Source: Tenodera sinensis (Eukaryota; Arthropoda; Insecta; Mantodea; Mantidae). From it: 64,000 bases of DNA. The position numbers were made by a program, and so were the translations under genes. The stretch covers positions 136,066,448 through 136,130,447 of the forward strand of contig CM060964.1 of assembly GCA_030765045.1 (NCBI GenBank). The letters are read 5' to 3'. Positions 20,194 to 32,046 of this stretch are shown piece by piece. Every line of letters begins with the position of its first letter. Within the stretch, counting starts at the first letter, position 1. The notes beneath the pieces were generated by a model that was given only the letters and a program-made list of their open reading frames with translations, searched no databases and was not told the DNA's origin.

Positions 20194-21336
20194 ACATTCT
20201 ATCAGATGTCCTCACTGGCCACACCTCCAGCACACACCATTGAAGGATCTGCGTCATCTTTGGGTGATTCCACCGTCCCCGTCGTATCGAATGCTCCTAG
20301 TTTTCAAGGTCGGGGTGGTTATTACCTTGGCCACCTCCATCCTCAGTGCGGCTGTCAGGGCATCGTGAATGGTCTTGTCGCCTAGCATCAGGCGCAGACG
20401 TATCTCGGCGTCGTGCACCCCATTGACGAAGGAGTAGGCAGCTTCCTGCAACACGTATCCGGCCGGGCAGTTTACCAAAGCCTTGTTCACCAGTTGTTCA
20501 ATGGCCAGGGCGAACGCCTGCAGCGTCTCCACCGGATTTTGCAGCCTCGACTTCAACTGACTGCGATAGGCTGTGGCCAGACGGTAGTTCCCGAGCCCGT
20601 TCTCTAAGGTTCCCAAATGTCTCAGGACATCGCCGATGTCGGTATTGCTTTAAGCACCTCGGCCGCCCCTCCCTGGAGACAGCTATGAAGTGAGCGGCTT
20701 CTTCTCATGCTGACCATCCGTTATGGGTGGTGACGGCTGCCAACTGCCGGCGGATGTCTCAAAAGTTGACATCCCGTCGTACTTAGGCGGCTTGACGCGC
20801 GCATATTTTGTATGGCGTTCTGGCGCCTCCACCTTTAGATTTTTGAGCTTTTCACCAATCATTTAATCCACCCTGACTTTGAGTTCCTTGGTGCTGCCCT
20901 CAACTCTACCTTCCAGGGTGCTAAGCCGTTCGCCAACATCTTCCAGGGCGTAAACGCGTTGGTCAGGGTGTTTCACGCTCCCGCCGAGTTCTTTCACGTC
21001 TTTCTTCACCCCGTTCAGTTGCTCGTCAATCTTCGCCGATAGCTCCGTCTCCATGTTCTCCATCCCGGAGTTCATTACTGTTTTCATTTCTTAAATTCTG
21101 GAATTCATTTCTCTCTTTATTTCTTCCTTTACACTCTCCATTTTCACCTCGATCTTCTATATTGCTGAATTCACTGTTGTTACTTCGCTTCCCATACCGT
21201 TATTCACGTTCTTCAATTCGAATTCCATTTTTGTCTCCATCTTCTTCATTCTGAAATTCATTTCCGTCTTCAACTCGTCCATTCTGGATTTTATGCTCTT
21301 GATTTCGGTTTATCATTCCTTCATCAACTCCTCCAT
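20194..21336 (-). pseudogene. Gypsy gag remnant with coiled coil and zinc knuckle
   Basis: The start corresponds to the ATG at 21336 on the minus strand, but stops follow within a few codons. A coiled-coil region (about 21087-20863) reads METELSAKIDEQLNGVKKDV and matches the first part of the young element's ORF. The central gag region (20616-20254) includes NPVETLQAFALAIEQL and GYVLQEAAYSFVNG. A zinc-knuckle trace, CWRCGQ-stop-GHLIEC, lies at 20232-20194. It would form the particle core; it is heavily decayed. Confidence 0.75.
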
Positions 21337-21415
21337 GGTGGCTCTCCCGTTGCAACTTCTGACGACGATGTAAAGGGACGTGACTCAACGAATCTGACAA
21401 ACTTCCTGACAACAG

Positions 21416-21835
21416 TGTAACAAAACAGCAAAATGTAAAGTCTGGTTACTCTTCTATCACTTCAATGTCCTCTAAATTTTACTACAAATGTACAATTTCC
21501 TTCTCGTTGTTAAGTTTATAGTCCTTTCTGCTATCACAGTTGTTCTTCTGATAACTTTCCTCTATCTCCTATATCTTAACCACGGCGATGTAGTCACTCG
21601 ATGCTTTTTTTACACACGCCCGACTCGTGTCTGTCTCTGGCGAAGTAAAAACAAAACTAACTCCTGCCGCTGTCTTGTCCTATTTATACTGGAGCCTACG
21701 TCACGTGAACTTTCGAGAACCCTGCATGCACACATACAATTATAACTCAGCGATAATCGTAGAAGGCTCTCGACTCCTTTCCTTTGTGTTTTACCGCTAT
21801 CATTGTTTATGGTCATGTACACACTGTTGCTCACA
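21416..21835 (-). repeat. 5' LTR of the old Gypsy element
   Basis: Starts TGTAACAAAACAGCAAAAT and ends TTGCTCACA on the plus strand. Internal to it lies a decayed primer-binding site (TTCCTGACAACA on the plus strand) similar to the tRNA-Leu-type site of the younger element. Confidence 0.8.
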
Positions 21836-22068
21836 ATATACGCAATTCTAAAAGCATAAATAGGAGAAGCAGCAGAGACTTGCAGGCCATAACAAGCACG
21901 TGGTCAATGTCTGCTGATTCGGATAGTTATCAAAGATTGAAGTTACAAGGCTGAACATGACATACATACGTATATGGATGGATATCGCCAGATATTTTTT
22001 CCAGCCGCCAGTGCCTTTCACATGTTCTCAGTTTTATATAAATTCGCTCTTATGGGTTTGGGTTTATA

Positions 22069-22420
<352 letters not shown>

Positions 22421-22422
22421 CC

Positions 22423-22735
22423 GCCTCCGCAGCGCAGTGGTAGCGCGCTTGCCTCTGGCTGGAGGACCAGGGGTTCGATGCCCGGTACCGGTATGGGATT
22501 TTTACCCCGCTGCGAGGTCTGGCATGGTGAACTCAGTTTCGTTAGGTCTCTGAGAGGCCAATTGTGTAGCTAGCCTGATAGAAAGGCAGGTCCCGAAAAG
22601 GTCAAATAGTCGCCTTACAGTAGGGGGAATCGGCGTGCTGACCCTAGCCACCCCCATCCTGCACTCTGGGTACCCTCTGCATAGAGGAGGCGGCCTGGGG
22701 ATTGTTATTTTCTTCGGATTCTTTTTGGATAGAAG
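22423..22735 (+). mobile_element. SINE C (tRNA-headed)
   Basis: The head has a good A box (AGCGCAGTGGTAGCGCG) and B box (GGGTTCGATGCCC). The body includes GGTCTCTGAGAGGCC and CTGCACTCTGGGTACCCTC. It is the only copy in the window, so the 3' end is approximate. It inserted directly beside the triplet microsatellite. Confidence 0.65.
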
Positions 22736-23516
22736 AGGTATTGCACGTAATACATTTTCGTAGCAGTGGGCTTCATTAGGAACAAATAACATTTGTATTT
22801 ATCACCGCTAATAAAACTAACTAGCAAACCTAACATAGTATGTATATTGCAACATCCATACATGATAATCCCATGCATAATAATCAGAGTTTATCTACCT
22901 GCGGTACAGGGTTAGAAATAGCTAGACACTTCATCCTAACAAATTCTGCCACATGAAGCAAAATCAATATTTTCGGAAGTGTTGCGTTCACTCAAGATTA
23001 GCTCATATTATTATTAAAACTTGCACCCATGTTTCCATCAATGGTCTTGCCGACATAAATCTTCTGGTGTATGAGAAAATGAGTGCTCAAATTTCTTTCC
23101 GTAAGTTTTATCGAAAATTGCGTGGTTACTTCCTATCCACAATTCAGTACCAGCAGATACGGATTCTTTGTACGTCAATTCTAATGTTTCTAGCACTATT
23201 CCCTCCCAAACTACTACAGCTCGGATCTCAATGCATGTAGGCCTACTTAGCAGTATCAAAATGGGCATATTCATCTCCAAAACCAACAACCATATGAATT
23301 AAGGAATATGGTCTCTGCTAAACATACTCAATGGTCATACTATGTACGCAGCATATACCTATCTCAATGCACTCACCTCGATTACACCGAGTAAATCTTG
23401 TGTAAATAATGGTGTTATGCTTCACATATGGTCCAAGCAGGGTTAATAAGTGACTTTATTTTCTTGTCAACAGCAACAAACCCCTAGGTTTAATGTTATT
23501 TTCTGCATACATTTCA
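22736..23516. other. Unassigned AT-rich DNA
   Basis: No gene or repeat recognised; short frames on both strands lack splice signals and family resemblance. Confidence 0.4.
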
Positions 23517-23520
23517 TTAA

Positions 23521-23941
23521 CCCTAGCAATGCCAAGCCCTATTCTAGAACATAGATTACCAGGGGCTACTTTATGACCACCACTGGTAACAATATGTATC
23601 AGCAATTTTTAAAACAAATTTATTTTAAAATTGGATGTTATATCTAGTTGTATTTATAAAGGTAATATTTAACATCGTTTAACTATTCCTTTTTACATTT
23701 TTACATGAAACACATTACACCGACAGGCCAATGGTTTATGACCACCTTCACAGCTCATTGTTTCTCAAAAGGACCAACCATAAAAACTTCGAAACAATGA
23801 CGCATTTCAGTAGTAGAAACAGTGATTGACAATAATTATTAACTGCATGCCTTTAATCGAAAAAATAAAAGCTAGAATTTAAAAAAAATTACAGAAGATG
23901 GCCATAAACTAGTAATGCTACTTAAATTGGTGATGCTAGGA
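23521..23941. mobile_element. piggyBac-type MITE
   Basis: TTAA flanks both ends (23517-23520 and 23942-23945). The termini are imperfect inverted repeats, CCCTAGCAATGCC at the left and GGTGATGCTAGGA at the right. Ends beginning CCC with a TTAA target are the hallmark of piggyBac elements. It is 421 bp and non-coding. The words TTTATGACCACC occur in two places inside. Confidence 0.65.
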
Positions 23942-23945
23942 TTAA

Positions 23946-24900
23946 CGCGTCCTGCAACTTTTTAATACATGCAGATTCAGTGTCTACTTCTGTTTGAGGT
24001 AAACACAAGTGAATCTTCGTCATCCATGTCTACATAAGAAAGTATGGACTTCTTTCAGCTACCTCAGTAACACACGGCCAGCGACAGAGCACTCACCAAA
24101 CACCGTATGTAGCAGGAGTTATGTAAATCGCAGAGCACCTGACACCCTGTTTCACCCTCTTTGTTTATGAAACTAAGGCAGTTTCTTTTCAATAGCTTTA
24201 CTTCTTGTGTAGTACACTTGCTGTCTGGTTGCAGTTTCCTAACAGATAAGGGTAGCGAATTCCTGTTAGGGACTTTCTTTCTGTTGGCGAAGAGTAGGTA
24301 TTTCCGCCGCTCCCACTGCTGGCAAAATGAACGCCAATCGCTGCTATTGCTAAGTCACGAAACCACTAGAATGATTTCTACGTGCGTTCTTATGGTCCAG
24401 CTATGTAATAAAGCATGTGTTCACGGACGGGAAGCGGAAAAATTGGCCACCGCTGTCTTAAAGAAGATATTATTTTGTGATTATTCACAAAAATCAATGC
24501 ATAGATCGCTGGACGACCGAGACTGAAAACACACTCTTTGAATACGTTGAACGCTAATGGTGGTGATTATGCTTCTTTTCTCAATCAGGTGTTTATTTGC
24601 AGTGCTACGGTTACCGACGGTGGTCCATTTCAACCTTCTTAAACCATTTACTGTTTACGAATGCAAACTCCCCAGGCGAGGAGTGGTGACAATGGAAATC
24701 ACGATTACGTACATATGTCTCCTACTGCCTCTCCCTCTCTATGCGTGCTGCAGCTGGTGTTATGTGTGTTGTATATTTGGTGATTGCATTAAACAGGGTT
24801 TTTCATCATACCTGCCATAGGTTACATCTAATATTTCTTTATTGTCCCTTACAGGTGCCTGAGCATTAGGGAAATATTAACATTGGTGTTCTGTAATTCT
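23946..24900. other. Unassigned DNA
   Basis: Frames at 24161-24526 and 24557-24820 are open but have no family resemblance or splice context; nothing else is recognised. Confidence 0.4.
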
Positions 24901-25015
24901 AACAGCGTCAGCGTCGTCGTCGTCGTCGCCGCCGCCACCACCACCACAACCACCACCACCACTAGGACCACCACCTCACCGTCTGATATGACATAACCTT
25001 GGAGGACATTAATAC
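24901..25015. repeat. GTC/CCA triplet repeat and a SINE A tail fragment
   Basis: GTCGTCGTC then CCACCACCA-type triplets up to about 24975. The last 40 bp of SINE A (CCGTCTGATATGACATAACC, GGAGGACATTAAT) follow at 24977-25015. Confidence 0.75.
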
Positions 25016-25087
25016 ACAAAAAGCGCCGCCACAGCATCAAAATACATACAAAACCCTTAAGTCTCAAAATTAAAAATGTTAACTCAC

Positions 25088-25244
25088 CTCATTGCCATAA
25101 ACCGGACTGGTGTAGTACATTATATCCATAGCACTTGAATTCAGAAGCTGGCGAAGACCAACAAGCTTGTGTGGAGTGATTGCTTCAACAATATCTAGGA
25201 AAGAAGGAAGATTGCTGTAAGCTACTGGTTTCAAGCCTGAAACC
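25088..25244 (-). CDS. Internal exon of a host gene, gene not identified
   Basis: On the minus strand the frame reads VSGLKPVAYSNLPSFLDIVE, then AITPHKLVGLRQLLN, then SSAMDIMYYTSPVYGNE. It is bounded by an acceptor AACAG at 25245-25249 and a strong donor GAG|GTGAGT at 25088/25087. A second acceptor, TTTCAG, 7 nt further in would give a 150-nt exon starting LKPVAY. The peptide looks like conserved globular protein, with none of the composition or stops seen in nearby transposon relics. I do not recognise the family. Neighbouring exons were not found, so introns on both sides must be long. This is the best host-coding signal in the window. Confidence 0.6.
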
Positions 25245-25249
25245 TGTTT

Positions 25250-25671
25250 TAACAAATAGAAAGTATAGTGGGGCTGTTCCTTGGGGAGGAACCATTTCAT
25301 CACATTTTAATAATTTTGGGACAAGGTGAACATTCTTAACCTTGCTGCATTCTGCATATACTGCATTCATGAATGTTTTGATGATAAATTACTTTCTTAG
25401 TGAAAATGAACTGGAAGACGTAATCTTCGAAATTCGAGAATGTTTAGTAGCATTTGCTTTGCTGCTAAAAATGAGGATATAATAGAATTCATAAAGTTTT
25501 ATAAGCCATTATATAGGTGAAAGAATTTTATAGAATTTCAGTAAACAAGTTAAAAGCTGCCCTAACTTCAATTATGTTAAATTTCTTTCCTTTTATTTTC
25601 ACACTTACATCAATATAACAGGTGAGTAAGCCGTCCCTTATTTTTCGGAATCTAGAGCACCCGTCAAACGG
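25250..25671. other. Unassigned AT-rich DNA, probably intronic
   Basis: No gene or repeat seen. If the exon at 25088-25244 is real, this lies in the intron upstream of it on the minus strand. Confidence 0.4.
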
Positions 25672-25685
25672 CATTTGCGTATCAC

Positions 25686-25925
25686 TGTTGTTGTTGTAGT
25701 GTTTAACGCCCGCTTTTACTACTACGGCACCACAGGCGGTGACACTGATGATACATGAAGATGGAGCACCGGTGGAATGAGATGGCGGGGGAAACCGGAG
25801 TACCCGGAGAAAACCCGCCCTGACGCCGCTTCGTCCACCACGAATACCACATGCGGGTCCCTAGGATCGAACCCGGGCCGCCTAGGTGGTAGGCGAGCGC
25901 GCTAACCGCTCGGCCACGGCGCCGC
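25686..25925 (-). mobile_element. SINE D (tRNA-headed), intact with perfect target duplication
   Basis: The minus-strand head reads GCCGTGGCCGAGCGGTTAGC with B box GGGTTCGATCCTA. The body includes GGGTTTTCTCCGGGTACTCC and the tail ends in TGT/ACA triplets. A perfect 14-bp duplication, CATTTGCGTATCAC, flanks it (25672-25685 and 25926-25939), showing a recent insertion by target-primed reverse transcription. Confidence 0.85.
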
Positions 25926-25939
25926 CATTTGCGTATCAC

Positions 25940-28188
25940 GTTTTACCCTTACTAGGACCTATTGCTTGACGCTCTTAAACGAATGCGTAAAACTGACGCG
26001 TACAGTGGTTTAAGGGGCAGAACGCACTCCTCGTTAAAGTACACCTCATAAACATAAACTCGTTTACTGCGAGTGAGTTCCGGGTTTCCAGCCAATTTTA
26101 CAAACGTTTTATTACAGTATACATACAATAGGATGAAGTAAGCGCCTCTTATAAAATAAACGTATCGTATGAGTACAATAACATCAGCTAAAAAGAAAAT
26201 GGTTGATTCTTGTACTTAGAGCTGGGTTTGGCTGCAACAAATTAGGGGCGCGCCTCACCCACAATGGACCCGTACAGTCAAGACGCACTGTTATTAAATA
26301 ACAGTTTATTTAAATTTTGGGGTAAACTACGTTTCGTGCATCTCAAATATCATGCAGGATAGCTTTTGTCATTTACGTAATCATATTTCAAACGCTCAGC
26401 AAAGGATTAAAGCTGTCATAAAACGATAATTTACGCAGGTAAGGTCGTGAAGTGGCAATCATCTGGCGCCTAGCATACAAGTTCTACGGTTGAACTCGAA
26501 ATGTGCTTTCAGTTAACTCTCCAAATAGCTGAATAGAAATATCACTGTATCCTCTGCGCTAACCCCACGGACATGGGTTCGCGTCTCGGCATTGTACAAC
26601 TTTTTTATGATCAATAGAACTTGGGAACCTAATTCACAATAATCTGATTTTAAAGTCCCTGAGGGTTTAGGGCAATATAATATGTCGCTTTTGGTTGTCT
26701 GCCATTGGACTGGCATGATACAGTGTGTTCTTATGAATGCCGAGTTCCTCCATTCTCCATGAAGAATGCTGTCGCACGATATTTTGTGTTAGTCCTTCAA
26801 GATGTATTCGATGGACGAGTAAGATGGTATTCTTTTGATGTGCGGAGAAGCAAGAGCCAATGCATATGCAGCTCTGGGTATATATCGGGAGAAATATCCT
26901 ATCATACAATAGCATAAAATGGAAATAAAACAATTACGAATTAAAATAACATCTTTAAACGTAATAATTGTTCAACCAATGCTGTTTGTGAATGACACGG
27001 TAAACAATTAGTACATGCAGGGGATTCCAACCAACTTTACAACAGACGGATTACTAATGAATCGTGCGCCTGTTCCAACTGAGCTACCTAGTAACTTGAG
27101 AGACGGGCATTCCGTTTAACATGTACAGAGTTAATTTAAAACGTAACCGGTGCACGGTATTTCGCATGTGCGCGATTGGGTGTGTCACAGCCAGCTTTGT
27201 TCCGACATAAACTCCATACGTAAAGTATGTACAACATTCTTACCTTATGGAAGATGCTGGAAGTGTCGGCCACCCTCAACTAAGCAAGCATTGTATCGGG
27301 AGAACACATTCTGATTCACACAATTAAGTTGACCTACTGTAATGTTTCCGATTTCATTTCTATTATTATTATTCTATTTGAACTAGGTGTAACGTTAGCG
27401 CTACGCTAAATGACTAGCGTGTAATTGGCAGTAACCGGTGTTTTCTAATTTGCTACACTGGTCTCAGAAGTGGGACCTCGCTCCATTGCGTCGTTTTTAC
27501 AGTCTCACTCGTTTCCGTTATAGGTACAGCTTGTTCTACGTTCGTTACAGAGTATAACCTTCTATTCTATACTTTCATAGTTTCACTAACCTAAACTCAA
27601 CATTACGCTTCTTCTATGAATATTACTAAACCTTTTATCATGCAGAAAGTCATCTGGCCCCAATGCTTGATCTTAGGTGTGACGTTACCGATGTAATCGC
27701 TGTTCGCGCAGAATTCTAGTAACTGAAGACTGGCTTGTATGCCTGGCATGCGCTATTCCTCTTGTGCCTGTGGAGAGAGAATTATTATGGACACGGCCAG
27801 GAATCTCCTCTACTAGAGCCACTGTTCTTATATTTCTTTGCATTCCCGAGCGATGCACCTGTTTTTGGAAAGTTCCTATTGTTCGCAGTCCTTGATATAC
27901 AGCAGTAAAGATGCTGTGACGAAGGAAATGTCTCGTTGGGTAAAGCTCAGCATAAAGATCTCGTGCCCTTTTCGCATTTCCTCAAGCAGGAGCATAAACG
28001 CAATGCATAGTTGCTAGTTCTGCGTAAGTAAAGTGGAATATTTTTATAATAGGCAGTAAAACTGAAAATCCTTGCAGTAAACGGGACGCTTTTGTATATC
28101 CCGATAACTGACATTGATAATCGGAACCACAAAGTCACAAAGTGCTGTATAAAATACGATGGAGTAACAAAATGCAGGTCTTAGGTTA
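25940..28188. other. Unassigned DNA with degraded tRNA-like modules
   Basis: No genes recognised. Two decayed tRNA-like segments occur: near 26545-26600 (GGGTTCGCGTCTC) and on the minus strand at about 27015-27100 (TAGGTAGCTCAGTTGG). They are probably old SINE heads. Confidence 0.35.
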
Positions 28189-28636
28189 AAGGCTGGCTCA
28201 AAATCACCAGACAACGGTAACAATAACGATTCCGGGAACTGGAAGCTAGGCAGCACTCAATATTTTGGTTCACAACAGTTCGGGAACGATAACATACCAG
28301 AAAATTGAGGTGGATATTGCGCATTGGTAATTTAGTTGTTTCTAACTTACCAATATGTTTCTAGCTTGCGACTAGAGAGTGCCCTAGCGGCTGTTTCGTG
28401 GAACGGCCGCCTTGATTAATTTCTACAACGAAAAGCCTAGTACGTATAATATGAATCTAACACGCCGTGCCCGGTAACGATAACGAATAAGTTAATCTTG
28501 GCCAAGTATTCTTTCCCACTCCCGGGGCCCGGGAAAGCTTCCCGTGAGTTGTGAATACTCCCATTTGAATGCATGTATTTCAAGTTTATCATTCCGGTTA
28601 TTGTTACCTACCGCTGTCGTTGGTTGTGAACCAGCC
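28189..28636. mobile_element. MITE with TTA flanks, Harbinger-like
   Basis: The left end, GGCTGGCTCAAAATCACC, and the right end, GGTTGTGAACCAGCC, are inverted copies. Further inverted blocks share CGGTAACAATAAC. TTA triplets lie at or next to both ends. About 450 bp, non-coding. TTA targets with GGCTGG ends suggest PIF/Harbinger, but this is tentative. Confidence 0.5.
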
Positions 28637-28639
28637 TTA

Positions 28640-29250
28640 ATATAAATAATGATAAAAGCAGAATACAAGTGATATTCCAAAATGCAAACAAAACAAAACA
28701 AAAGCGATATTCCATTGCCAAGGATCTGTATGACAGAATTTCATCTAACCCGACGTGGACTTAGAAACATGTTAATGTCTTCTAGCTTGATAGCAAGAAA
28801 CTCGCGGATATAACATTCTCGATAAGAGAATGCTAAAATATAACACTTGAAATATACCTTAAAATTATTCGGTGTTATTTTGACTCGCCTGTAGGTACAT
28901 CCGAGCAGTGACAGAGTAACAATATTTAAGACACATACTTTAACGTTCTTAACGAAGGCGTTCATACTAAGTATTAAGCAGGAATGTGAAAAGGAAAATT
29001 ATGGAAATGCATATTTTACCAAGAACACAAGTCCTTTATTTAAATCTATAACTATACATTTATAAAATACATGTTAATGAACTACAACGAAATCTTTTCA
29101 GAGGATATCGAGATGTCTCAAACAAGTAATTTGAGATGGAAGACTTATGGCCTGTTGGTTCAAATTTGGAAGTTACGGCTACAAGTTTCTAAAGTGCTAG
29201 TACGACACTGGCTAATATCAATCATTCTAGAGCGCAACACACGAAAAGGA
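28640..29250. other. Unassigned AT-rich DNA
   Basis: Nothing recognised. Confidence 0.4.
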
Positions 29251-29253
29251 AGG

Positions 29254-29370
29254 GGCATTTTACAGCGTACCTCTCTGGTGGGCATTTTACAGCGTACCTC
29301 AGTGGTTAAGACCTCAGCGTTCGACTACAAGGTCGTCATCGAGTTTGAGTCTCGTTCACTACTTGTTCTT
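29254..29370 (+). repeat. tRNA-like module preceded by a short tandem duplication
   Basis: GGCATTTTACAGCGTACCTC is repeated 27 bp apart (29254 and 29281). The second copy leads into a tRNA-like head, TACCTCAGTGGTTAAGACC with GAGTTTGAGTCTC as a B-box-like segment. Probably an old SINE head. Confidence 0.5.
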
Positions 29371-29687
29371 CTTCCTTTCTTTATTTTAAGCAGAGCATAT
29401 AAATGCTGTTTTGATCTAGATTTTAAATTATGTTTCAATCTATGCAGTTTTATTTCAATATGTCAGTACAACTAATTAAAATTCTTGCTAAAAAAGCTGA
29501 CATCTGCTTAATATAGGTCGCGCATTGGTCCTTAACGAATGACCTTCACCGAAGATCCAGTGAGCTAGCGAACTCTTAATAAACAAGTCAGCAAATAGTT
29601 TATGGGGTTCATGTCATTGCCAGTGTTTCGACCAGAAATGATGAAAATGACCATTCAGATGAAGAAAACAAAGGAGAAATATTTAAG

Positions 29688-30240
29688 AGGTGGAATCAGG
29701 AACTGAAAAATTCATTGCCATAGCCGGGATTTGAACCACGGATCTTCCGCTTATTGAGTGGCTGCTCTAACCACTAAGCTACCGTGGCCAACTTGCCAGT
29801 ACGACATTAAATTCCCCAGCTGATTCGTACTTTTTCCCCGGTTAGACCACAAGGGAATCTCACATCAGAGATAAATACGCCAAGGGCGACTTACAATTGT
29901 AAGTACTTTATGTCCCGGGTTTAAGTAAGCTTTAGATGGTAATTATTATTTATTTATGCCAAGAAGCTTACTGCTGGTGTTTTTAAACACACAAACCGTG
30001 TGTGGGCAATGTTTAAGAGGTGGAATCAGGAACTGAAAAATCCAATGCCATAGCCGGGATTTGAACCACGGATCTTCCGCTTATCGAGCGGCTGCTCTAA
30101 CCACTAAGCTACCATGGTCAACTTGCCAGTACTTACAATTGTAAGTCGCCCTTGGGATATTTATCTCTGATGTGAGATTCCCTTGTGGTCTAACCAGGGA
30201 AAAAAGTACGAATCAGCTAGGGAATTTAATGTAAGACTTA
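29688..30240. repeat. Composite repeat: two SINE E heads in direct orientation and an inverted pair of flanking segments
   Basis: A minus-strand tRNA-like unit (CCATAGCCGGGATTTGAACC on the plus strand) occurs at about 29688-29808 and 30011-30128 with nearly identical sequence. The DNA following the first copy (about 29810-29914) reappears inverted after the second (about 30124-30235), sharing ACTTACAATTGTAAGT and GTGAGATTCCCTTGTGGTC. The arrangement suggests one unit with terminal inverted repeats, duplicated or inserted twice. Confidence 0.6.
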
Positions 30241-31478
30241 AGGTCTGTTTTATAGGAACCGAATTTTCGTGGCAAAATTGACAGCGGCGAAGGAACGATT
30301 GTCGTACTCTTTCCAAAACCTCTGGTATGAGCCGAATAAGGAAATTAATAGTAGTGTTAACGCTCTTCTTCATATGGAATAAAAAATAAAGCAAAAATAG
30401 TAACTGCAGACAGGAAACGAACCCACGACCTTTTGGACCACAGCCTTTGCCATTGGCAATTAAACCACAAAAGCTATCACCTGAACGTCTCTACAGTAGG
30501 CTTCCCAACGCAAGAAGGCAGCTAATCGTTCTTCAGTGTCGCACTGTCAAGTGATAGTTTCGAGAATTTTAGACTTTTGTGGCATTAAATTGTGAGAACG
30601 TTGATAGCGAGCTACTGAAAATCGACATTTCTATGCCAGGGCAGCAGTTTAAAAGACATTCTAAACCAATTTTATACCCGGCTTTGCTTTAATACCGACT
30701 CATCAGTATGTGATATAAATATGCATAACGCCACATAAATGCGCCATGTTTAGTCGCGGACCACACATTGCCTATCTCAAATTACTTGTATCAGTCACAT
30801 CTACAATCTCTCAAGTTATATCGGTGTAGTTCATTAACTTCCTGTATATCCGTTACATCATATAATTATAGGTTGAACGTGAGAAACGTAAATATCTTAT
30901 CTAGAATTAAAACAAAGATGTGTGCCGTACACTAGTAGGTGGCTAAACTTACAATCCGATATCTCCGGTTATAGTTTCCTCTTATGTGTGCAATCGACGA
31001 CGAATAATGGAGCACATCCAAGAGAATAGCTTCTCCAATAAGGGGCACATATTTATTTTTTCCATAATACATCTGTGAGATTTACAACACATTTATTTCC
31101 ATTTAGAGATGAAAAATTTGAATTTTCAGAATTGAAATTTAGGTCATGATAATGCTCGCTAGAAAAATAGTTTCAAATTATAATACTGCAATAAACCAAC
31201 TCTTAAATAGTTTTAGTTAGTTCCTTTAACCTTGGAGTTAGTGCGCCGAAGGTTATAAATTATAACTTTTCAACTTTTGACGTTGTTCCAGCATTCCAAA
31301 TGTGGCCAAAGTTGTATATTCCAGGCAGGGTTTGACCAGACGTCCGGATTAATCCGGACATGTCTTCCGATAAATAGATTTGTCCGGTGTCCGGGCGGAG
31401 TTTTAGAAAATCGGTAAATATCCTCATTTTCAGGTTATTTTGTATTTTGTTTTACCTTGTTATCATCTGCATACCTAG
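30241..31478. other. Unassigned DNA with one tRNA-like relic
   Basis: A minus-strand tRNA-like segment lies at about 30407-30478 (GGTCGTGGGTTCGTTTCC on the minus strand). No genes recognised. Confidence 0.4.
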
Positions 31479-31567
31479 GCCGCCTCGGTAGCGTGACGGT
31501 TAGTGTCTGCCTCACATTCAAGAGGTGGCGAGTTCGAATCTCGCTTAGGGTAAGTTATCCAGGCAAG

Positions 31568-31887
31568 ATAAGTGCTGAGACTTTCACGGCCGGCGTTGTC
31601 AACTATGTTCAGTAGATTTTCTGGGCTTGTGGGCCGTGGTCGAGTTGGATTCCCTTCCTCCGACGTTTCGCTGAAAACTGCGTCCAGCAACTGCTACAGG
31701 CCACGACCTCACTCCATGCGCGACTATATATAGCGCGCTGGAAGGCATAGCTCTCCAGTCTTTGGACTCGGGAGTTCACTAATTGGATCACCCTGAAGAT
31801 GCTGGACGCAGTTTTCAGCGAAACGTCGGAGGAAGGCAATCCAACTCGACCACGGCCCACAAGCCCGGAAAATCTACTTAACATAGT
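31568..31887. mobile_element. Fold-back insertion with an 11-bp target duplication, Penelope-like
   Basis: Inserted into SINE A with the duplication ATCCAGG(C/T)AAG (31557-31567 and 31888-31898). The two ends are inverted copies of about 90-100 bp (GGGCTTGTGGGCCGTGGTCG at the left, its complement at the right). The right arm carries a complete hammerhead-like core; the left arm is cut off within it. Variable long target duplications, inverted partial repeats and hammerhead motifs are known from Penelope-like retroelements, which is my best guess. Confidence 0.6.
31783..31844 (+). ncRNA. Hammerhead-ribozyme-like core
   Basis: Conserved hammerhead elements appear in order. CTGAAGA (31793-31799) fits CUGANGA. 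Stem II is GCTG/CAGC (31801-31804 with 31816-31819). GAAA follows at 31820-31823 and GTC at 31825-31827. Stem I can form from TTGGAT (31783-31788) with ATCCAA (31839-31844) plus CC/GG next to the core. One extra T lies between CTGAAGA and stem II, and stem III is minimal, as described for the dimer-active hammerheads of Penelope-like elements. Self-cleavage is untested. Confidence 0.5.
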
Positions 31888-32046
31888 ATCCAGGTAAGGT
31901 TTCTCCGAGGTTTTCCCTTATCCTGAGAAGACGAATGTCAGGTAACTTAAAGCTCCATGGACCTCGGGCTCATTTGAGCATCATTTCACCTGTTTCATTC
32001 ATTCACCGTCATGACATTACGTTGGAGGACGTTAAATTAAAAAAAT

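Larger units (their letters stand above)
14454..21835 (-). mobile_element. Old Gypsy-type LTR retrotransposon, minus strand
   Basis: Two related LTRs (14454-15011 and 21416-21835), both TG..CA on the plus strand, flank gag, a protease/RT linker, RT/RNase H and integrase in the order 3' to 5' along the plus strand. The 4-bp duplication ATAT flanks it (14450-14453 and 21836-21839). Every domain has stops or shifts, and a 1.5-kb insertion splits the integrase. The gag start region and primer-binding region resemble those of the younger element at 41539-44164. Confidence 0.85.
31479..32046 (+). mobile_element. SINE A copy interrupted by a fold-back insertion
   Basis: The head (CGCCTCGGTAGCGTGACGG) and body (GAAGACGAATGTCAGGTAAC to GGAGGACGTTAAA) are those of SINE A. 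The element at 31568-31887 splits it within the GTTATCCAGGTAAGG segment, so the SINE was there first. Confidence 0.85.
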
